A stretch of DNA of 59,044 nucleotides from Chitinophagaceae bacterium (GCA_016787065.1 JAEUVD010000054.1:1-59044); one strand, 5' to 3'. Shown: positions 1 to 10,085, numbered from the stretch's first letter. Made by a program: numbers and translations. Notes: generated from the sequence alone by a model not told the origin.

Positions 1-515
1 ATTTCATTAGCAAGTGAAGTGCTAACCGTACTAAGTTGTTTACTTTTTTTTATGACCCAACGCGTAAGGATACGGAAAAGAACATGTCGTGTTTCAAAAT
101 GATCAGTTACATCATGATTATAAATTCCGTAATGTTCAGTAACAACGTAAGGAATACGCAAATACCAATAGCTATGTAGGGCTATAAGACCTGCTTTTAA
201 AGGTACATGAACATGAATTCCATCCGGTTTGCCATTTTCTAAAATGAATCGATTAATACATGCGATTTGCTTTTGTAAATACGATTTTATTCGGAAAAAA
301 TATGTTGATGTTCGTGGAAGATAATGAATTTCCTCAACCAAATTTTCGTTGACAACGGTGTACGATGAAGGATACTTCGCTGCACTTTCCCGAATATGAA
401 TAACATGAATTTTTGTGTATGCAGAAGCTGCAATTGCATGACGTTGTATGAAATCGCCGATAAACGAATCCTCTTGATTAGGATACCAACTGCATAACCA
501 GATCACTTTTTTCAA
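1..515 (-). CDS. Glycosyltransferase family 4 (group 1), N-terminal part only
   Basis: Reading the complement gives an open frame that leaves the window at base 1. Near its start it reads WLCSWYPNQEDSFIGDFIQR, the usual opening of Bacteroidota group 1 (GT4, GT-B fold) glycosyltransferases, and it continues with HVHVPLKAG and VVTEHYGIY, matching the donor-side N-terminal Rossmann domain of that family. The C-terminal domain with the EX7E motif lies outside the window. No ATG is available; the best start is TTG at 515 (TTG AAA AAA GTG), although the frame stays open further upstream. It is divergent from the family 2 glycosyltransferase at 753, so the pair may flank a shared control region and serve surface polysaccharide assembly; the sugar is unknown. 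Confidence 0.75.
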   Translation of the reverse strand, partial: MKKVIWLCSWYPNQEDSFIGDFIQRHAIAASAYTKIHVIHIRESAAKYPSSYTVVNENLVEEIHYLPRTSTYFFRIKSYLQKQIACINRFILENGKPDGIHVHVPLKAGLIALHSYWYLRIPYVVTEHYGIYNHDVTDHFETRHVLFRILTRWVIKKSKQLSTVSTSLANE

Positions 516-752
516 AACGAGGTGAAGGTAGAAAAATGACGGTAATAATCTTGGATTCAAGTCTATATAAATTTCAGAAGAAGTGCGAACTTGCTAACCT
601 GATACCATCGTCCTAATTCAAATTCTTTTCTAATCATCACATGCTTAAAAAAATGCGTTCCATATAACGCTCCGAAATTTGATTCCTTTTCTATTACCAG
701 ATAATCGGATTACAAGAAACAATACAACGGATGTTTGCTTACCTTGCGTGCC

Positions 753-1889
753 ATGTCTGGATTGATTATCTTGATTGTAGTTTTGTTTTTTCTCTGCTAT
801 GCAGTTTTGCTTTTCTATTATCGTTCAGGTTGGTTGCAATTAGAAGAAATTACTACGGATAAACATCATGATCCTAAAACTAAAGTAACCATCATAATTC
901 CTGCTCGCAATGAAGAAGAACATATTGGTCATGTTTTAAAAGATATTCTTTCGCAATACTATCCTACACATTTAATGGAAGTTATTGTGGTGGATGATCA
1001 TTCAGAAGACAGAACAGCGGAAATAGTTTCTGAATACAAAGGGGTAAAGCTGATTCATCTCGCTCAAATTATCGGAACAGAAAAGCTCAATGCCTATAAG
1101 AAAAAAGCGATTGAAGCTGCTATCAAAGAATCGAGCGGTGATTTAATCGTTACCACCGATGCCGATTGCCGATTTAAACCTTATTGGCTTCTTAGTATTG
1201 TTTCATTTTATGAGAAACATAAAGTACAATTTATAGCAGCTCCGGTTTCTATGACCTATAAGAATTTAGGTTTTGAATATTTTCAGGCGCTTGACTTTAC
1301 AACCATGCAGGGTATTACCGGAGCTTTAAGTTTTTTTCAGAACGGTGCCATGTGTAACGGAGCCAATTTAGCCTATACCCGTAATGCATTTGTTGCAGTT
1401 AATGGTTTTAAGGATATTGATAGCATTGCTAGTGGTGATGATATGTTGTTGATGTATAAGATTGAGAAAAAATTTCCGAAGCAGACTCGGTATCTGAAAA
1501 ATAAAGAGGCCATTGCAGAAACACCGGCTCTAGATTCATTTCATGCTTTTCTTCAACAGCGCATTCGATGGGCTTCAAAAGCGAATCACTTTGCCGACAA
1601 GCGCATTCAATGGGTACTTTATTTGGTATATTTTTTTAATGCCCTGTTTCCATTACTTCTTTTATTAGGCCTATTTTGGAATGCTCTTTTTGCAACATTT
1701 TGGGTTTTGTTACTTTCCAAAACCTATATCGAAGGACTGTTTCTTTTTCCGGTTTGCGATTTCTTTTCAAAACCTAAAAACTGGCTGCGGTTTTTCCTTT
1801 TTCAATTTCTTCATATCCCTTATATTTTAATTTCTGGTTTTTTAGGACAATCCGGTAGTTATCAATGGAAAAATCGACAAGTGAAATAG
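753..1889 (+). CDS. Glycosyltransferase family 2, membrane-bound
   Basis: A 378-residue inverting GT-A glycosyltransferase. The frame also opens at TTG 735, but ATG 753 (MSGLIILIVVL) gives a clean N-terminal membrane helix. Visible elements in order: TM helix (about 3-25), nucleotide-binding start VTIIIPARNEEEHIG (about 45-60), VDDHSEDRT, the metal-binding TTDADCRFKP, the acceptor-site SGDDMLLMYK, and QQRIRWASK, which is the Q/RxxRW motif of processive family 2 enzymes. Hydrophobic segments at the C-terminus (about 285-365) form membrane helices. Substrate unknown; it probably extends or transfers a surface glycan from the inner membrane. It is divergent from the GT4 gene. Confidence 0.85.
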   Translation: MSGLIILIVVLFFLCYAVLLFYYRSGWLQLEEITTDKHHDPKTKVTIIIPARNEEEHIGHVLKDILSQYYPTHLMEVIVVDDHSEDRTAEIVSEYKGVKLIHLAQIIGTEKLNAYKKKAIEAAIKESSGDLIVTTDADCRFKPYWLLSIVSFYEKHKVQFIAAPVSMTYKNLGFEYFQALDFTTMQGITGALSFFQNGAMCNGANLAYTRNAFVAVNGFKDIDSIASGDDMLLMYKIEKKFPKQTRYLKNKEAIAETPALDSFHAFLQQRIRWASKANHFADKRIQWVLYLVYFFNALFPLLLLLGLFWNALFATFWVLLLSKTYIEGLFLFPVCDFFSKPKNWLRFFLFQFLHIPYILISGFLGQSGSYQWKNRQVK

Positions 1890-2036
1890 TCCTAAAAGTT
1901 GGAATTCATTGATTTATAGTACTTGGATAGCTTGATTTTTGTCATGCTAACCTACTTTTGAAGTCAAACGTCTTAAGTTCATGTTAATTTGCGGGTTAAA
2001 CCTTATTTTTACGCAATAACGCACGCTTCAAACGGA

Positions 2037-2393
2037 ATGAAAAAACTACTATGTATTGTCTGCTTTCTGATGCCGGCATTTCTGCAAGCTCAGGATATGA
2101 ATCAAGAGGTTAATCAATTGCACGCATGGCTTGTTCAAAGTGAAAAAGTACAGTTAAGTGATTCGGTGATGAATTTAATACAACAAGAATGCGCGAGCAA
2201 ACAAATTTCGGAACGCAACCTCCAACGTAACTTATCTTTTTTTAAGATGTTGTTCAACCCGGAATTTGATACGCATACCCGAATTAAAATTGCCAATATT
2301 ATTATCGGTCGGTTTGAAGAAACACCGGAAAAAATACCTTTAGATCTTGTTCGAAATACGAAGCTATACTTAATTCAAAAAACAACGAAATAA
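2037..2393 (+). CDS. Small exported protein of unknown function
   Basis: 118 residues from ATG 2037; the frame can be extended to TTG 1989, but the ATG is followed directly by a signal peptide (MKKLLCIVCFLMPAFLQAQ) so this start is preferred. The mature part is about 98 residues, polar and mostly helical in appearance (NQLHAWLVQSEK, KIANIIIGRFEETPEK), with no motif I recognise. It ends 2 bases before the start of the giant adhesin gene at 2396, so the two are almost certainly co-transcribed and may be translationally coupled. A role as accessory to the adhesin is inference from position only. Confidence 0.6.
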   Translation: MKKLLCIVCFLMPAFLQAQDMNQEVNQLHAWLVQSEKVQLSDSVMNLIQQECASKQISERNLQRNLSFFKMLFNPEFDTHTRIKIANIIIGRFEETPEKIPLDLVRNTKLYLIQKTTK

Positions 2394-2395
2394 GC

Positions 2396-5300
2396 ATGAA
2401 GCGAATTCTAATCTTAATTATTTGTTTGTTAGGATACGGTGCTCAGGCTCAAGTGTTGAATGTAAACAATGTTTGGGTTACCGGACATTTTAATGGATGT
2501 CAAGGTAATAATACACCTAATGTAAGCTTGTCGTTTGTTTCTGGTAATGGCTCCGTTTTTTCTAATGGTGGCATTATGTGTACGGACCCTTGTGGAACAA
2601 CGACCATAAAAGTAACCATAAGTGGAATTAAATGGAAGAAGGATCCAGGAGACCAATGGTTACACGGTATTTTTTTACCAGCTAATTCGGGATATACCGT
2701 ATCAGGAATTATTTTACCAACCGGCTTTTCAACTTATAACGGTGGTTGCACTGGTGCTTGTCCAGGAGGTATCTTAACCGGTCCGGGTTTTTACTATGAT
2801 GCCTACGCCGGACCTACAAGCTGTTGTGGAAATGCAACTGCTAATGATGGAACACCTTGTAACAATTACGGTCAAACCGCTCTTGATTGTCCGGGTACTT
2901 TTGGCATGCAATTCAATCTTACTTTTTGTAACAGCAGTATAGTTTCCACAACAGATACATTTACCTTAACCGGAACGGGTGATGGTTTAACCGGATGTTG
3001 GGGTAATCCTGTTGGAGCAACCACACTCAATACCATCAATTTTACCGTACCAACTTTTGCTTGTGGCCCTGTTGCTAGTGTTCCGTTTGTTGCCTCACCT
3101 GTTGTAAAAGATTGTTCGGGCGGACTAGTCAATTATACGTCAACCTTAAGTGGCGGATGTAGTAGTGGAAATACGGTAACTTGGTGGACGGCAGCTACCG
3201 GAGGAACACAAGTTGGCACCGGCTCACCATTCGTTTACGATCCTGCCGGTAGCGCTTGTCCTGCCGGAACTACCTTATACGCTTCCTGTTGCGCAGGAGG
3301 TATTACCACTTGTATATCGCGTACTGCTGTTACCATACCCGGAACATGTGACCCACCAATTAGCATTAGTGCAGCTACTTCACAATCGGGCGATTGTATT
3401 ACACCTTCGCAAATAACCAGTATAACCGTGCAGAACAATCTTGGCCCGGTAACATATACACTAAACCCAGGAAATGTAATTAACAGCACCGGCATATTTA
3501 CCGGTCTAACGCAATCGTCGTACACCGTTGTGGCTTCCGATGGAAGTAATTGCACCGCTTCAACGGTGTTTAGCTTTACGCCAATTATTCTTCCTGCCAT
3601 GACTATTACTTCGGGCAGCATTTTATGTAGTGGCGATACCACGTTTCTTACAGCAACAGCCTTAGGTTCAGTTACACCTTATAGTTATAGTTTGAATGGT
3701 GGCCCTATGGGAGCATCCGGAACTTTTTATGGTTTACCTGCCGGAACATATACCGTATCACTTACCGATGGTAACGCATGTATAGGAACATCAACGTATC
3801 AAATTACAGAGCCTTCACCGTTAGCTATTTCATTTTCTAATACACCCATACTGTGTTATGGCGATTCAACCGTGTTAACCATAAATGCTTCGGGAGGAAC
3901 TTCGGGGTATGAATATAGCTTGAATGGAAGTGCATGGCAATCTTCGTCGATCTTCAACTTTATTACATCGGGTAATTATACTGTGAGTGTAAAAGATGCG
4001 AATGGTTGTACAGCCTCTACGGTTATTACCATCGGGCAACCTTCTTTACTTTCTGCAACAGTAAGTACAACACCCATATTATGCTTCAACGGGAAATCAA
4101 CAGTTACCATTACCGCCTCTGGTGGTACCTTACCTAGTTATCAGTATAACTTAAGTGGAGCCGGATATCAAACGTATAATATTTACAATAACGTTTCAGC
4201 GGGAACTTATACCGTGCAAGTATATGATGGCAATAATTGTACGTTCAATACTGTTATTACCATTACCCAACCTCCTGCATTGGCATTATCTGCCACACAT
4301 ACACCCATACTATGTAATGCACAAACGAGTACCCTTACCGTAACGGTAAGTGGTGGTACAGGTGCAATTGAATACAGTTTAAATGGAAGTGCTTATCAAG
4401 CCTCGAATATATTCTCACCGCTCAGCGTAGGTACTTATACCATAACCGTTAAAGATGATAATGGCTGTACGAAAAATCTCGTTCATACCATTTCAGAACC
4501 TTTACCACTTACCGTGAGTTGCGCGAATGATACAGTTACTTGTGCAGGCAACCAAGGCAGTTTAATTGCAATTGCTGCTGGAGGAACTACGAACTATGGT
4601 TTTAGTTTAAATGGAAGTCCTTCTCAAAGTTCAGGAAACTTCAATGGCCTATTGGCAGGTATTTATACCATTGAGGTAACTGATGCGAATGGATGTACTG
4701 TTAGTGTTACAGCGCTGGTTGTTGAACCGTCACCATTAACTTTAATTGCTCAGTATAATCCTATTTTGTGTTTTGGTGAAACTACCGATATTATCATGAC
4801 GGCCACCGGTGGTAATACCTTAAGTTATGTATATAGCTTGAATGGTGGTTCATCGCAAGCTTCCAATACTTTTCCGGCTCAACCCGCCGGAAGTTATACC
4901 TGCTCAGTAAGCGACGCTTCCGGTTGTACAGCTTCAACCACCATAATCATTACGCAACCACCTTTGTTAGAAGTTCAAGCCCTTACCAATTCCATTTTAT
5001 GTTACGGAGGAACGGCTATAGTATCTGCTATTGGTACTGGAGGTACAGGTAGTTTACAATACAGTTTGAATGGCGGTGCTTATCAGGCGAGTACAAACTT
5101 TCCAGGGCAACCAGCAGGTATCTATACCATAACCGTTGTAGATGCTAATAACTGTACGGCCACATCAACCGTTTTGGTTACTCAGCCATCACAGTTAGTT
5201 GCAACAGCTAGCAGCAGTGTTATTTCATGTTCCGGTTTGTTGAGTACAATTACGGTTACCGCAACCGGTGGAACGGTTCCTGTGTATCAGTATAGTTTAA

Positions 5301-8300
5301 ATGGCGGTGCGAATCAATTATCCAATATATTCTCTGGGGTTAGCTTCGGAACCTATACTGTTCAGGTATTAGATGGTAATAATTGTTCTGCTACCACCTT
5401 ACTTACAATTGCTCAACCAAGTCCGCTTACCTTAAGTTTGTCGGCCAACCCAATTTTATGCTTTGCAGGTACTACCACTTTAGTGTGCACTGCGAGCGGG
5501 GGTACACCAAGTTATCAATACAGTATAAATGGTGGACCGTTTCAAACTTCTTCTTCTTTCAATAATATTCCAAACGGAAACTATACCGTAGTGGTTAGTG
5601 ATGCCAATAACTGTACCGAATCAGCAGTGATTGCAATATCACAGCCGGGCGCACTGAGTGTTACAGCTTCGGCAACTACTATTTTATGTTTTGGAAATAC
5701 AACCACCATTACCGCGTTAGCCTCGGGTGGAACTACACCGTCCTATAGTTACAGTTTAAATGGTGGCGCACAACAAGCTTCAAATAACTTTACCAATATA
5801 GCTGCAGGCAACTATACTGTTACCGTCTTTGATGCGAATAACTGTAGTGCAACAACTACACTTAGTATTACGCAACCAACGCAATTACAACTTTCTGCAA
5901 CAGCATCTTCCATTGCTTGTAATGGTGGAAGTGCAACTATTACCGCTTTAGGTACAGGAGGAACAACGCCAAGCTATTCTTATCAAGTAAACGGTGGACC
6001 TTGGCAGTCGTCCGGAATTTTTAATGGTTTGCTGTCAGGTACTTATACGGTAGCCGTTCAAGATGCCAATAACTGTATTGCTACGAGTGTAGTAATAATA
6101 AATCAACCAACGCTTTTAAGCGTTAGTTTGAATGCCGCTAGCATTAACTGTTTTGGAGGTACAACTACGTTAATCGCAACAGCCACTGGAGGAACAACAC
6201 CTTCTTACCAATATAGTTTGAATGGTGGGGCCTTTCAATCGAGTAATCAATTTGCATTAACCCCTGCTGGTTTTTATACCCTAACGGTAATGGATGCTAA
6301 TAATTGTACCGCTACATCCGTTATCAGCATAACACAACCCTTGCAACTTTCGGTGAGTGGTAATGCAGCTTCGATAGCCTGTTTCAATGGCAATACGACG
6401 TTGGTAGCCACGGCTAGTGGAGGTGCTCCAACGTACGAATATAATCTTAATGGAGGTGCATGGCAAACAACGAATACGTTTGCAGGCATAACATCCGGAA
6501 CCTATACTCTCAGCGTTAAAGATGGAAATAATTGCACCGCATCCACAGTACTCAACATAACCCAACCTTCCCAGTTAACGTTATTAGTTACTGCGGCACC
6601 CATTTTATGCAATGGTGGCAGTACGAGTATAGTTGCCAATCCAGGTGGAGGTACAGTACCTGCGTATCAATATAATAGCAATGGAGGTGCATGGCAACCT
6701 TCTAATTTATTTCCCTTGGTATTTGCCGGAACCTACACGATAACCGTTCAAGATGGGAATGGATGTACTGCAACTTCAAGTATAATTATTACGGAACCAC
6801 CGGTGTTAACCATTAATGGTATCACAGCCACTACCCCGAGTTGTATACCGGGTAATGATGCCGTGCTTACCGTGAATGCATCCGGAGGGTCACCAATACT
6901 TACATATAGTATTAATGGATCTGTTCCTCAAACATCCAATGTGTTTAATGGGTTAGGGGTTGCTGTTTACACGGTTATGGTTACCGACGCGAATGCTTGT
7001 TCTGCAACAGGAACATATGCTATAACTAATCCTAATAGTCCGGTAATAACCAACACTTCGATACAAGATGCCATTTGCTTTGGAGGAAATACCGGAAGTC
7101 TTTCTGTAACCGCAACCGGAACCTCGGCATTAACCTATACCTTATTACCCAATACTATTTCGAATACAACTGGTTCCTTTGCAAACCTAACAGCAGGTAG
7201 TTATACGGTTTCCGTTTCCGATGCTAGTTTATGTTCTGCATCAACAGTATTGGTTGTTTCACAGCCACTTGCCTTACAATGGAATGTTGTAAACGTTCAA
7301 CCTGTTACTTGTAATAATGCCACAGATGGTTCAATTATACTAAATGCGAGTGGCGGAACAGGCACGATAAATTATACATTATTACCTTCCAATGTAACCA
7401 ACACCAGTGGATCGTTTACCAATTTAACAAGCGGTACGTACACGGTTCAACTTTCTGATGCCAATGCTTGTACGGCATCAACAGTATGTATCGTAACAAA
7501 TCCTTTGCCTATTACTTTAACCTCCTTGTTATTCACTCCTGAAACCTGTAACAATGCGGGTGATGGTACCATTACGATGTTATGCAGCGGTGGAACAGGT
7601 ACACTTACTTACACGCTTAATCCGGGTAGTATCAGTAATACCACCGGTAACTTTACGAATTTAACAGGAGCTATTTATACGATTGTGGTTACCGATATTA
7701 ATAACTGTTCGTATCAAACACAGCTTGAAATTTTAAACCCGGCACCAATTGTATTTAGTTCACTTACACATACTGATATTTTGTGTGTAGGAAATACTAA
7801 TGGTACTATCTCGGCTGTAGCAAGTGGTGGTAGTAGTTCAAGTTATACATACACGCTACAACCAGGTGCTATTGTAAATTCAACCGGTTTGTTTACAGGG
7901 TTGGGAATGAATACCTATACGATCACCGCGGCCGATGTGAATGGCTGTACGGTAACAGATACACAAAGTATTATTACACCGAGTCCGTTATTTTTTACAG
8001 TCGACAGTATTTTTTCTGTAAGTTGTTATAATGGTACGAATGGAGCATTTTATACTACAGCTTCCGGTGGCACAGCGCCCTATACGTTTACCTTGCTTCC
8101 GGGTAGTTCACCTGATTCAATCGGTGATTATACTAATCTTCAAAACGGATTGTATTCGGTTGTAGTAGTAGATGCTAATGGATGTTCATTAACGGTTGGC
8201 CCAGTATTAATAAATCAGCCATCACCCATTCAATTGAACTTGGTTTCACAACAAAATATTTCGTGTTTCGGATTGTCGGATGGTTCGTTTACCATTACCG

Positions 8301-9457
8301 CTTCAGGCGGAACAGGCGGTTTGGTTTCATCGTTGCAACCTAATATAGGAACCTTTACTCCTCCGGGAACATTTTCTAACTTATCAGCAGCTAACTACAC
8401 GGTAACACTAACCGATGCGAATAGTTGTACAATGAGTTTGATGGTTTCGATTACGCAAAATCCACCAGTGCAATTTGATTCTGTTATATTAACACCTCCT
8501 AGTTGTTATGGTGATATGAATGGTACTATTGCTATATATGGTTCAGGTGGGTCTGGAAATTTAACGTATCAATTGAATAATTTTTCTTCAAGTACAACTG
8601 GTTTCTATAATAATTTAATTCAGGGAATTTATACCTTGTCTGTATTAGATGATAAAGGTTGTATAAAAGATACCGTAGTTAATCTCATTCAGCCTAATCC
8701 GCTAACATTGGCTTCATTACAGGTGTTTCCAGTTGACTGTGATGAGAATATTAACGGTAAAATTATTGCCGTAGCAGCGGGTGGGGTAGCTGGCTATACG
8801 TATATACTTCGGCCACAAATCAAGGTAAATCAAACAGGGGTTTTTATTCATCTTAAAGCGAATACATACACACTTACAATTCGTGATGCCAACGGATGTG
8901 AAATAGATACTTTGATTACCATATTACCGCCGGATAAGTATATGGAAATTACAATGGATACAAAAGACAATGGTTGTTTTGGTTATGGGAAAGAAGGAGA
9001 GGCAACAGCCAATGTTGTCAACGGAACACCTCCTTATACCTATACCTGGAGTTCGGTGCCTCCACAATACAATCAAACTGCAACCGGATTAAAATTCGGC
9101 TATTATTTTGTTGAGGTTATTGATGCACGAGGTTGTATTCGAAAGGATACTGTTTATATAAAACCTGGAACTTGTTGTGAGGAAATATTTATTCCGAATG
9201 CGTTCTCACCGAATGGAGATGGTATGAATGATGAATTTCGGATAACTACTTCCACCGGCTTAGAAGTGATAGACTTTGCTGTATATAATCGTTGGGGCGT
9301 AAAAGTTTGGAGTTCATATGATATGTATCGAGGTTGGGATGGAAGCTATCAAGGACAATTGCAAGACATGGGCACCTATTATTACCTATTTAAGTATAAG
9401 TGTTTGTATGATGGTAATACCTATATCAAGAAAGGAGATGTTATTTTAGTGCAGTAG
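2396..9457 (+). CDS. Giant SprB-repeat adhesin with type B T9SS sorting domain
   Basis: 2353 residues. Signal peptide MKRILILIICLLGYGAQAQ, then a Cys- and Gly-rich N-terminal domain (about 20-317), then about 25 tandem SprB-like repeats of about 76-80 residues (about 318-2260), then a gliding-motility-associated C-terminal domain (about 2262-2353) with IFIPNAFSPNGDGMNDEF, VYNRWGVKVW, WDGSYQGQ and GTYYYLFKY, ending KKGDVILVQ. That ending is the type B T9SS signal (TIGR04131). Each repeat carries a Cys near its start and a second in D-x-N/G-x-C, probably a disulfide. SprB is the mobile surface adhesin of gliding flavobacteria, so a surface adhesin is likely; gliding itself cannot be inferred. 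It follows the small exported gene by 2 bases. Confidence 0.9.
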   Translation: MKRILILIICLLGYGAQAQVLNVNNVWVTGHFNGCQGNNTPNVSLSFVSGNGSVFSNGGIMCTDPCGTTTIKVTISGIKWKKDPGDQWLHGIFLPANSGYTVSGIILPTGFSTYNGGCTGACPGGILTGPGFYYDAYAGPTSCCGNATANDGTPCNNYGQTALDCPGTFGMQFNLTFCNSSIVSTTDTFTLTGTGDGLTGCWGNPVGATTLNTINFTVPTFACGPVASVPFVASPVVKDCSGGLVNYTSTLSGGCSSGNTVTWWTAATGGTQVGTGSPFVYDPAGSACPAGTTLYASCCAGGITTCISRTAVTIPGTCDPPISISAATSQSGDCITPSQITSITVQNNLGPVTYTLNPGNVINSTGIFTGLTQSSYTVVASDGSNCTASTVFSFTPIILPAMTITSGSILCSGDTTFLTATALGSVTPYSYSLNGGPMGASGTFYGLPAGTYTVSLTDGNACIGTSTYQITEPSPLAISFSNTPILCYGDSTVLTINASGGTSGYEYSLNGSAWQSSSIFNFITSGNYTVSVKDANGCTASTVITIGQPSLLSATVSTTPILCFNGKSTVTITASGGTLPSYQYNLSGAGYQTYNIYNNVSAGTYTVQVYDGNNCTFNTVITITQPPALALSATHTPILCNAQTSTLTVTVSGGTGAIEYSLNGSAYQASNIFSPLSVGTYTITVKDDNGCTKNLVHTISEPLPLTVSCANDTVTCAGNQGSLIAIAAGGTTNYGFSLNGSPSQSSGNFNGLLAGIYTIEVTDANGCTVSVTALVVEPSPLTLIAQYNPILCFGETTDIIMTATGGNTLSYVYSLNGGSSQASNTFPAQPAGSYTCSVSDASGCTASTTIIITQPPLLEVQALTNSILCYGGTAIVSAIGTGGTGSLQYSLNGGAYQASTNFPGQPAGIYTITVVDANNCTATSTVLVTQPSQLVATASSSVISCSGLLSTITVTATGGTVPVYQYSLNGGANQLSNIFSGVSFGTYTVQVLDGNNCSATTLLTIAQPSPLTLSLSANPILCFAGTTTLVCTASGGTPSYQYSINGGPFQTSSSFNNIPNGNYTVVVSDANNCTESAVIAISQPGALSVTASATTILCFGNTTTITALASGGTTPSYSYSLNGGAQQASNNFTNIAAGNYTVTVFDANNCSATTTLSITQPTQLQLSATASSIACNGGSATITALGTGGTTPSYSYQVNGGPWQSSGIFNGLLSGTYTVAVQDANNCIATSVVIINQPTLLSVSLNAASINCFGGTTTLIATATGGTTPSYQYSLNGGAFQSSNQFALTPAGFYTLTVMDANNCTATSVISITQPLQLSVSGNAASIACFNGNTTLVATASGGAPTYEYNLNGGAWQTTNTFAGITSGTYTLSVKDGNNCTASTVLNITQPSQLTLLVTAAPILCNGGSTSIVANPGGGTVPAYQYNSNGGAWQPSNLFPLVFAGTYTITVQDGNGCTATSSIIITEPPVLTINGITATTPSCIPGNDAVLTVNASGGSPILTYSINGSVPQTSNVFNGLGVAVYTVMVTDANACSATGTYAITNPNSPVITNTSIQDAICFGGNTGSLSVTATGTSALTYTLLPNTISNTTGSFANLTAGSYTVSVSDASLCSASTVLVVSQPLALQWNVVNVQPVTCNNATDGSIILNASGGTGTINYTLLPSNVTNTSGSFTNLTSGTYTVQLSDANACTASTVCIVTNPLPITLTSLLFTPETCNNAGDGTITMLCSGGTGTLTYTLNPGSISNTTGNFTNLTGAIYTIVVTDINNCSYQTQLEILNPAPIVFSSLTHTDILCVGNTNGTISAVASGGSSSSYTYTLQPGAIVNSTGLFTGLGMNTYTITAADVNGCTVTDTQSIITPSPLFFTVDSIFSVSCYNGTNGAFYTTASGGTAPYTFTLLPGSSPDSIGDYTNLQNGLYSVVVVDANGCSLTVGPVLINQPSPIQLNLVSQQNISCFGLSDGSFTITASGGTGGLVSSLQPNIGTFTPPGTFSNLSAANYTVTLTDANSCTMSLMVSITQNPPVQFDSVILTPPSCYGDMNGTIAIYGSGGSGNLTYQLNNFSSSTTGFYNNLIQGIYTLSVLDDKGCIKDTVVNLIQPNPLTLASLQVFPVDCDENINGKIIAVAAGGVAGYTYILRPQIKVNQTGVFIHLKANTYTLTIRDANGCEIDTLITILPPDKYMEITMDTKDNGCFGYGKEGEATANVVNGTPPYTYTWSSVPPQYNQTATGLKFGYYFVEVIDARGCIRKDTVYIKPGTCCEEIFIPNAFSPNGDGMNDEFRITTSTGLEVIDFAVYNRWGVKVWSSYDMYRGWDGSYQGQLQDMGTYYYLFKYKCLYDGNTYIKKGDVILVQ
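3345..9175 (+). repeat. Coding tandem array, about 25 SprB-like repeats in two subfamilies
   Basis: Period about 228-240 bases. Copies 2-16 (about 3597-7035) are the compact form with core YSLNGGAxQxSNxF and end in ITQPS or ITEPP. Copies 1 and 17-24 carry the longer core YTLxPxxxxNTTGxFxNLxxG typical of SprB. Copy 25 is diverged (YTWSSVPPQ). Copies are similar in protein but clearly diverged in DNA, so recent slippage duplication is not evident. Confidence 0.85.
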
Positions 9458-9500
9458 AAGGTATGGGTTATCGTTTAAGCCGAATATATTTCCGGTTTGT

Positions 9501-9529
9501 GTAGAGGACGCGAAGCATCGCCTCTCTAC
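9501..9529. repeat. Imperfect palindrome resembling the dispersed GTAGAGACGCGA-type repeat
   Basis: GTAGAG at 9501 pairs with CTCTAC ending at 9529, and GCGA (9510-9513) pairs with TCGC (9518-9521) around a short loop. From memory this resembles a degenerate copy of a palindromic repeat dispersed between genes in Bacteroidota and cyanobacteria. It lies just after the adhesin gene and could also act as an RNA hairpin at its 3' end. Confidence 0.45.
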
Positions 9530-9597
9530 CATCCGGTAATTACCAATTTTCTTTAAAACATAAACCGTAAATTGAAGGTTGCTTCCTTCATTCACCC

Positions 9598-9605
9598 TAC
9601 ATTTG
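9598..9605 (+). promoter_or_regulatory. Promoter -7 element of ndk
   Basis: TACATTTG matches the Bacteroidota consensus TAnnTTTG exactly and lies 18 nt before the ndk start codon. No TTG sits at the ideal spacing upstream. Confidence 0.6.
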
Positions 9606-9623
9606 CGCAAATTTTAAATAACG

Positions 9624-10040
9624 ATGTCAAACTTAACCTTTACGATGATCAAACCGGATGCTGTAAAAGCAGGGCATATCGGTGCAATTTTAGCTAAAAT
9701 CAACGAAGCAGGATTCCGAATCAAAGCGATGAAAATGACTAAACTCTCCATGGAGAAAGCCGGTGAGTTCTATGCCGTTCATAAAGAACGCCCTTTCTAT
9801 GGCGAATTGTGTGAGTTTATGAGTAGCGGGCATATCGTAGCGGCTATTTTAGAAAAAGATAATGCTGTTGCTGATTTTCGTACGCTTATTGGTTCAACTA
9901 ATCCGGCCGATGCAGCCGAAGGAACGATTCGTAAGCTCTATGCAAAAAGCGTTGGTGAGAATGCGGTTCATGGTTCCGATTCAGATGAAAATGCCCGTAT
10001 AGAAGGTAGTTTCTTTTTTTCCGGTTTGGAACAATTCTAA
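9624..10040 (+). CDS. ndk: Nucleoside diphosphate kinase
   Basis: 138 residues, full family length. Transfers the gamma phosphate of ATP to (d)NDPs through a phosphohistidine, balancing cytoplasmic nucleotide pools. Seen: N-terminal TFTMIKPDAVK, RPFYGELCEFMSSG, GSTNPADAAEGTIRK, and the active-site NAVHGSDS with the catalytic His at residue 116. The end EGSFFFSGLEQF is typical. It is a single-gene unit with an exact promoter match upstream and a strong terminator immediately downstream, so it is probably expressed independently of its neighbours. Confidence 0.97.
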   Translation: MSNLTFTMIKPDAVKAGHIGAILAKINEAGFRIKAMKMTKLSMEKAGEFYAVHKERPFYGELCEFMSSGHIVAAILEKDNAVADFRTLIGSTNPADAAEGTIRKLYAKSVGENAVHGSDSDENARIEGSFFFSGLEQF

Positions 10041-10061
10041 AAAATAAACACTCTTTTTTAT

Positions 10062-10085
10062 AAGCGCCTTTTGGGCGCTTTTTTT
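10062..10085 (+). terminator. Rho-independent terminator of ndk
   Basis: A 7-bp perfect stem AAGCGCC/GGCGCTT with a 5-nt loop (TTTTG) is followed by a T run, 21 bases after the ndk stop codon. Confidence 0.9.

Noticed and set aside
2429..6565. Several antisense and out-of-frame open frames inside the adhesin gene
   Set aside because: They lack signal peptides or family motifs, and the Thr/Gly-rich repeats leave other frames open by composition.
3345..9175. Tandem repeats considered as CRISPR or satellite DNA
   Set aside because: The unit is an open coding repeat of about 230 bases with no spacers and protein-level conservation.
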